Source: Polymorphobacter multimanifer (GTDB lineage Bacteria; Pseudomonadota; Alphaproteobacteria; Sphingomonadales; Sphingomonadaceae). Taken from it: 64,000 bases of DNA. The notes below the pieces were generated by a model. It saw only the letters and a program-made list of their open reading frames with translations. It searched no databases and was not told where the DNA came from. This document shows, piece by piece, positions 60,523 to 64,000 of this stretch. How positions within the stretch are numbered: position 1 is the first letter of the stretch; each line of letters starts with the position of its first letter. Location of the stretch: positions 22,868-86,867 of the forward strand of contig NZ_JACIIV010000018.1 of NCBI RefSeq assembly GCF_014205635.1, written 5' to 3'. Both the position numbers and the translations under genes were made by a program.

Positions 60523-62160
60523 ATGACCGAGGCCCTTGGCCGCTCCCCGCCAGGCGATCTGAAATTGCTCGACGCAGCGTCCACGGTTGCCCCGCCCGGG
60601 TTCAATCGTTGGCTTGTGCCGCCCTGTGCGCTGGCAATCCATCTGTGCATCGGCATGGCCTATGGCTTCAGCGTCTTCTGGCTGCCACTCAGCCGGGCAA
60701 TCGGAGTCAGCGACCCTCTTGTCTGTGCCGGCATGACGTTGGCCGACGCGCTGACGACAACCACCTGCGACTGGCGCGTCAGCGATCTCGTCTGGACCTA
60801 CTCGATCTTCTTCGTCGTCCTTGGTGCCGCCGCGGCGCTTTGGGGCGGCTGGCTGGAACGCGTCGGCCCCCGCCGCGCCGGCGTCGTCGCCGCTTGCTGC
60901 TGGTGCGGCGGCATGGCGATCGGCGCCTATGGGGTCGCGATCCACCAGCTCTGGCTGATCTGGCTGGGCACCGGGCTGATCGGCGGAATTGGCCTCGGCA
61001 TCGGCTATATCTCGCCGGTATCGACGCTGATCAAATGGTTTCCCGACCGTCGCGGTCTGGCGACGGGCATGGCGATCATGGGCTTTGGCGGTGGCGCGAT
61101 GGTCGGCAGCCCTCTCGCCGACCTGTTGATGCGCCATTTCGCCGACGCCACCCAGGTCGGCGTCTGGCAGACCATGCTCAGCCTGGCTGCGATCTATTTC
61201 GTCTTCATGATGGCAGGGGCGTTCGGTTACCGCGTGCCGCGCCCGGGTTGGGCGCCGGCCGGCTGGACGCCACCCGGTCCCCGCGCCGGTGTCGGGACGG
61301 GCTTCGATGTGCATCTGCGCGACGCACACCGCACGCCGCAATTCTGGCTGGTGTGGCTCGTGCTGCTGCTCAATGTCTCGGCGTCGATCGGCATCATCGG
61401 TATCGCCTCCCCGATGCTTCAGGAGATATTCGGCGGCCGGCTGATCGGCGCCGATGTCGCCTTCACCGCCTTCGATACCGAGCAGAAGGCCGCGGCGTCT
61501 GCTGTCGGCGCCGGCTTTGTCGGGTTGATCAGCCTGTTCAACATCGGCGGCCGGCCGCTCTGGTCGTCCGCGTCGGACCGGCTCGGGCGCAAGCGGACAT
61601 TTGCACTCATGACCGCGCTCGGCGCCCTGCTCTACGGCATCGTCGCGCCCACCCTGACCGGGACCAGCCTCGGCCTGTTCGTGCTCGTCTTCTGTGCCCT
61701 TGCGTCGATGTACGGCGGCGGCTTTGCCACCGTGCCAGCCTATCTCGCCGACCTGTTCGGCACACGTTACGTGGGTGCCATCCATGGTCGGCTGTTGAGC
61801 GCCTGGTCCCTCGCCGGGATCGTCGGTCCCTTCATCGTCAGCAGCATGCGCGACACCGCCATCGCCGCCGGCACGCCGCGCGATCTGGTCTATCCCCCGA
61901 TCTATCAGGCGCTGGCAGGGCTCTTGCTGGTCGCCTTTGTCGCCAGTCTGATGATCCGGCCCGTCAACAAGCGATTTCACACTGTTGAAGTGACACCGGG
62001 CATGGTGCCAGGTTCGATGGCTGCGATCGCAGGCGATACCGTGCAAGCGCCGAGCGGCAGCAGGACGATGATCATCATGGCCTGCTGGGCCGCCGTTCTC
62101 GCTCCCATTGCCTGGGGCATCATCCGGACGTTGGAGAAGGTGGTGGTGCTCCTGAACTAG
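60523..62160 (+). CDS. OFA-like MFS transporter (oxalate/formate antiporter family)
   Basis: This 545-residue protein has about twelve membrane helices. The YGFSVFWLPLSRAIG region, LIGGIGLGIGYISPVSTLIK, and KWFPDRRGLATGMAIMGFGG match the monocarboxylate branch of MFS carriers (OFA family). A middle loop contains APAGWTPPGPRAGVG, and DRLGRKRTF is the usual cytoplasmic motif. It moves small carboxylates across the inner membrane; the substrate was not identified. The ATG at 60523 follows AGAGAGG. Confidence 0.87.
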   Translation: MTEALGRSPPGDLKLLDAASTVAPPGFNRWLVPPCALAIHLCIGMAYGFSVFWLPLSRAIGVSDPLVCAGMTLADALTTTTCDWRVSDLVWTYSIFFVVLGAAAALWGGWLERVGPRRAGVVAACCWCGGMAIGAYGVAIHQLWLIWLGTGLIGGIGLGIGYISPVSTLIKWFPDRRGLATGMAIMGFGGGAMVGSPLADLLMRHFADATQVGVWQTMLSLAAIYFVFMMAGAFGYRVPRPGWAPAGWTPPGPRAGVGTGFDVHLRDAHRTPQFWLVWLVLLLNVSASIGIIGIASPMLQEIFGGRLIGADVAFTAFDTEQKAAASAVGAGFVGLISLFNIGGRPLWSSASDRLGRKRTFALMTALGALLYGIVAPTLTGTSLGLFVLVFCALASMYGGGFATVPAYLADLFGTRYVGAIHGRLLSAWSLAGIVGPFIVSSMRDTAIAAGTPRDLVYPPIYQALAGLLLVAFVASLMIRPVNKRFHTVEVTPGMVPGSMAAIAGDTVQAPSGSRTMIIMACWAAVLAPIAWGIIRTLEKVVVLLN

Positions 62161-62469
62161 GAACAGGCCGCCCCACGAATGTACCGCAAGCTCGCATTAT
62201 CGAGCGGCCACCTGTCCCCTGCCCTGCGACCGCGCAACCGACGAGCGATGTCACGTCCGAAGTGCGAGAGGCTCGACTGCCGTTCAGCCCGCGAACTGAC
62301 GGGGGCTCATGCTGGCGTGATCGACAGTCGTGCGGCGTGAGCAGAGGTTCTCACGGGCTCGAGGCTGCGTCACCCTGCGTTCGCCGCGCCGCCCCAAACC
62401 CCTGCCATCAAATTCAGCAAAAAGCTGCCCGATGGCAAGCAACCGGAGCCAGCGCGGCGTCGGCGCAAT
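62161..62469. other. 309-bp intergenic region without a gene
   Basis: No credible gene is seen on either strand. It separates convergent genes and holds the weak minus-strand terminator listed at 62419-62440. Confidence 0.5.
62419..62440 (-). terminator. Possible weak terminator after the dehydrogenase
   Basis: On the minus strand GCTTGCC-ATCG-GGCAGC forms a short stem with one bulge followed by TTTTT. It lies about 30 nt after the stop of the upstream minus-strand gene. Confidence 0.4.
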
Positions 62470-63582
62470 CTAGAGCCTGGGGTCGATCAGGAATTTCTCC
62501 CCGGTCGCCTTGCGATCATAGGCCCGCACCATCTCGGGATTCAGCACATCGGCAAGGCTGATCGTTGCTGTGTAGTGGCTCGCAAATGTCGTCGTCAGTT
62601 CATCAGCCACGCGCTGGCGAAGCCGCGCTGCCACATCGCGCCCGGCCTTCTGCAAGAACGGGGTCAACAGCCAGCCGCCCACGCTCCAGCTGAAGCCGAA
62701 ATTGCGGCCCAGCGTGGTCGGGGAGAGGTCAAGGCCGCCATAGATATAGAGCTGCTTGAAGGTCGTGGAGCCGTAGCGGCTATAGGCAGCGCCCTTGTTC
62801 GCCGCCGCTTCCATTGCCGCCAGGATCCGGCTCCCCAGCGTACCGCCGCCAAGCGCATCGAACGCCAGCGTGGCACCCGTCGCCGCCACAGCCTCGACGA
62901 GTGCAGCGTCAAAGCCATCCGCCGAGCTGTCGAGCACATGCTCAGCCCCCTGCCCCTTCAGCAAGGCCACCTGCTCGGCAGAGCGCACCACACACACCAG
63001 CGGCACCCCGTCCTTCAAGCAGATCCGGTTCAGCATCTGCCCGAGGTTGGAGGCCGCAGCAGTGTGCACAATCGCCTTGTGGCCCTCGGCCCGCATCGTC
63101 TCCACAAAGCCGAGCGCGGTCAGCGGGTTCACAAACATCGCCGCGCCATCAGCGGCCGAAGCGCCATCTGGCAACACAATGCAATCACGCACCGGCAACT
63201 GCCGATAATGGCCATACATCGCCCCGCCGAGCATCCCCACTTTCTTGCCCAGCAGATGGCCTGCGTTGCTGCCAGCCGCCACCACCGTGCCAGCGCCTTC
63301 ATTGCCCACCGGCAGCGCCTCGCCCAACCGCGCCTTGACCAGCCCCAGCCGCCTTTCCGGCACCTTCGCGGTCAAAACCCCGCCATCCACTGCAAGCGTG
63401 GAGAGATCCGCCGGCCCAATCAAAAGCCCCAGGTCGGATGGATTGATCGGCGTTGCCTCAACCCGCACCACAACCTCATCAGCGCCCGGCGGCCCCCATT
63501 GCTGGTCAACCAGCTCCAGCCGCAACGTCCCGTCAGCGGTGATCGTCGTGTGCAAAATCTTGCCGGCAAAGGTATCGGTCAT
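62470..63582 (-). CDS. Zinc-binding-type alcohol dehydrogenase family protein (MDR)
   Basis: This is a 370-residue medium-chain dehydrogenase/reductase. The N-terminal GroES-like part (ATPINPSDLGLLIGPADLST, LPVGNEGAGTVVAAGSNAGH) and the Rossmann part (IVHTAAASNLGQMLNRICLK) are visible. The TAAASNLGQM motif replaces the usual GxGxxG, as in quinone reductase/enoyl reductase-like members. The zinc-binding Cys cluster is absent, so a zinc-free mode is likely. Substrate and partner are unknown; it stands alone. Confidence 0.8.
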   Translation of the reverse strand: MTDTFAGKILHTTITADGTLRLELVDQQWGPPGADEVVVRVEATPINPSDLGLLIGPADLSTLAVDGGVLTAKVPERRLGLVKARLGEALPVGNEGAGTVVAAGSNAGHLLGKKVGMLGGAMYGHYRQLPVRDCIVLPDGASAADGAAMFVNPLTALGFVETMRAEGHKAIVHTAAASNLGQMLNRICLKDGVPLVCVVRSAEQVALLKGQGAEHVLDSSADGFDAALVEAVAATGATLAFDALGGGTLGSRILAAMEAAANKGAAYSRYGSTTFKQLYIYGGLDLSPTTLGRNFGFSWSVGGWLLTPFLQKAGRDVAARLRQRVADELTTTFASHYTATISLADVLNPEMVRAYDRKATGEKFLIDPRL

Positions 63583-63804
63583 CGCAATGCTCCATGGCTG
63601 AACGCCGGCTTTGGATGGGCTGTCATGCTGCCAAGGTCAATTGCCGCTGCAGAATCATGCGCGCGATGTGATGGACCAATAAAGCCACTGGCGCGCTGGC
63701 TGTCCGTTGTCTCACACAAAAGCGGACGTGTCCGGCAAAGCTGGCGCGACAAATGCCGGAACGCGCACTGGTCCCTGTCCAGACTGGACAACAAGCGGGA
63801 ATTG

Positions 63805-63978
63805 TTACCAGGAGACCGGTTTGAGATCCGCACTTACGAAAGGTCCGACTACGCCTCTCGATGTAGCAGAACCTAGCATGCACAGCGCGCAGAAGCCGCC
63901 CACAACGATCGTGTCCCACAGCGTGGTGTAGGTTCGCGGTCTCGCCGCTTTGATCTCCGGCTTGGCCGGGTTGATCAT
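63805..63978 (-). CDS. Possible small membrane protein or gene end at window edge
   Basis: From the ATG at 63978 a 57-residue frame runs to TAA; the frame also stays open to the window end, so it may be the 3' end of a longer gene. It includes LWDTIVVGGFCALCMLGSAT, a likely membrane segment. No family was recognised. Confidence 0.3.
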   Translation of the reverse strand: MINPAKPEIKAARPRTYTTLWDTIVVGGFCALCMLGSATSRGVVGPFVSADLKPVSW

Positions 63979-64000
63979 GCTGCCATGGATGACAGCGTGA

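Noticed and set aside
60113..60526. 137-residue plus-strand frame before the transporter
   Set aside because: No recognised motif, start without clear ribosome-binding site, and overlapping alternative frames of equal quality.
63623..63919. Cys/Arg-rich minus-strand frame, possible transposase piece
   Set aside because: No transposase catalytic motif or terminal inverted repeats could be found.

Overview
The window is high-GC alphaproteobacterial chromosome. A Sphingomonadales member is the best guess, because of the tRNA-Ala type attachment site, the yqeY-dnaG-rpoD cluster next to carAB/greA, the isoquinoline-oxidoreductase-like pair and the very large Gly-rich autotransporter. This is inference; there is no rRNA or complete tRNA to confirm it. 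No CRISPR array or intact insertion sequence was seen.

Positions 1-17027 are the right part of a tailed (siphovirus-like) prophage. It starts inside a lower-GC, two-block right-handed beta-helix protein. A compact, translationally coupled morphogenesis run follows: connector, head closure, HK97 gp10-like protein, tail terminator, tail tube, two tail-assembly-chaperone frames joined by a likely programmed -1 frameshift, tape measure, then four tail-tip genes in the order seen in gene transfer agents. Next come a DUF4376 protein and a lysis cassette: a small membrane protein, a GH19-like endolysin, a holin candidate, and an i-spanin with a nested o-spanin lipoprotein. A strong terminator and the 3' part of a tRNA-Ala(CGC) gene (attR) close the element. 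Terminase, portal, capsid, repressor and integrase must lie to the left of the window.

Positions 17139-34715 are chromosomal. They hold a two-subunit molybdenum hydroxylase with an SDR; an operon on the minus strand (greA, rhomboid protease, quinone oxidoreductase); and the pyrimidine/arginine genes carA and carB. A coupled rraB gene and an inserted FitAB-like toxin-antitoxin pair sit between carA and carB. The yqeY-dnaG-rpoD information-processing operon and a TPR protein follow.

Positions 34817-49996 hold a putative periplasmic protein, a MoxR ATPase and its VWA partner split by an inverted SDR, katG, a PQQ/haem alcohol dehydrogenase, and divergent glpK/glpD. After these come a flavin monooxygenase-like protein, a decayed histidine-kinase fragment, phosphatidylserine decarboxylase, a small conserved protein and an aldo/keto reductase.

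Positions 50285-60022 are a single 9.7-kb autotransporter gene. It has about 35 AQS(I/V)GG repeats, an embedded duplicated helical module and a C-terminal beta-barrel. The window ends with an OFA-like MFS transporter, a zinc-type dehydrogenase and a small uncertain reading frame at the edge.
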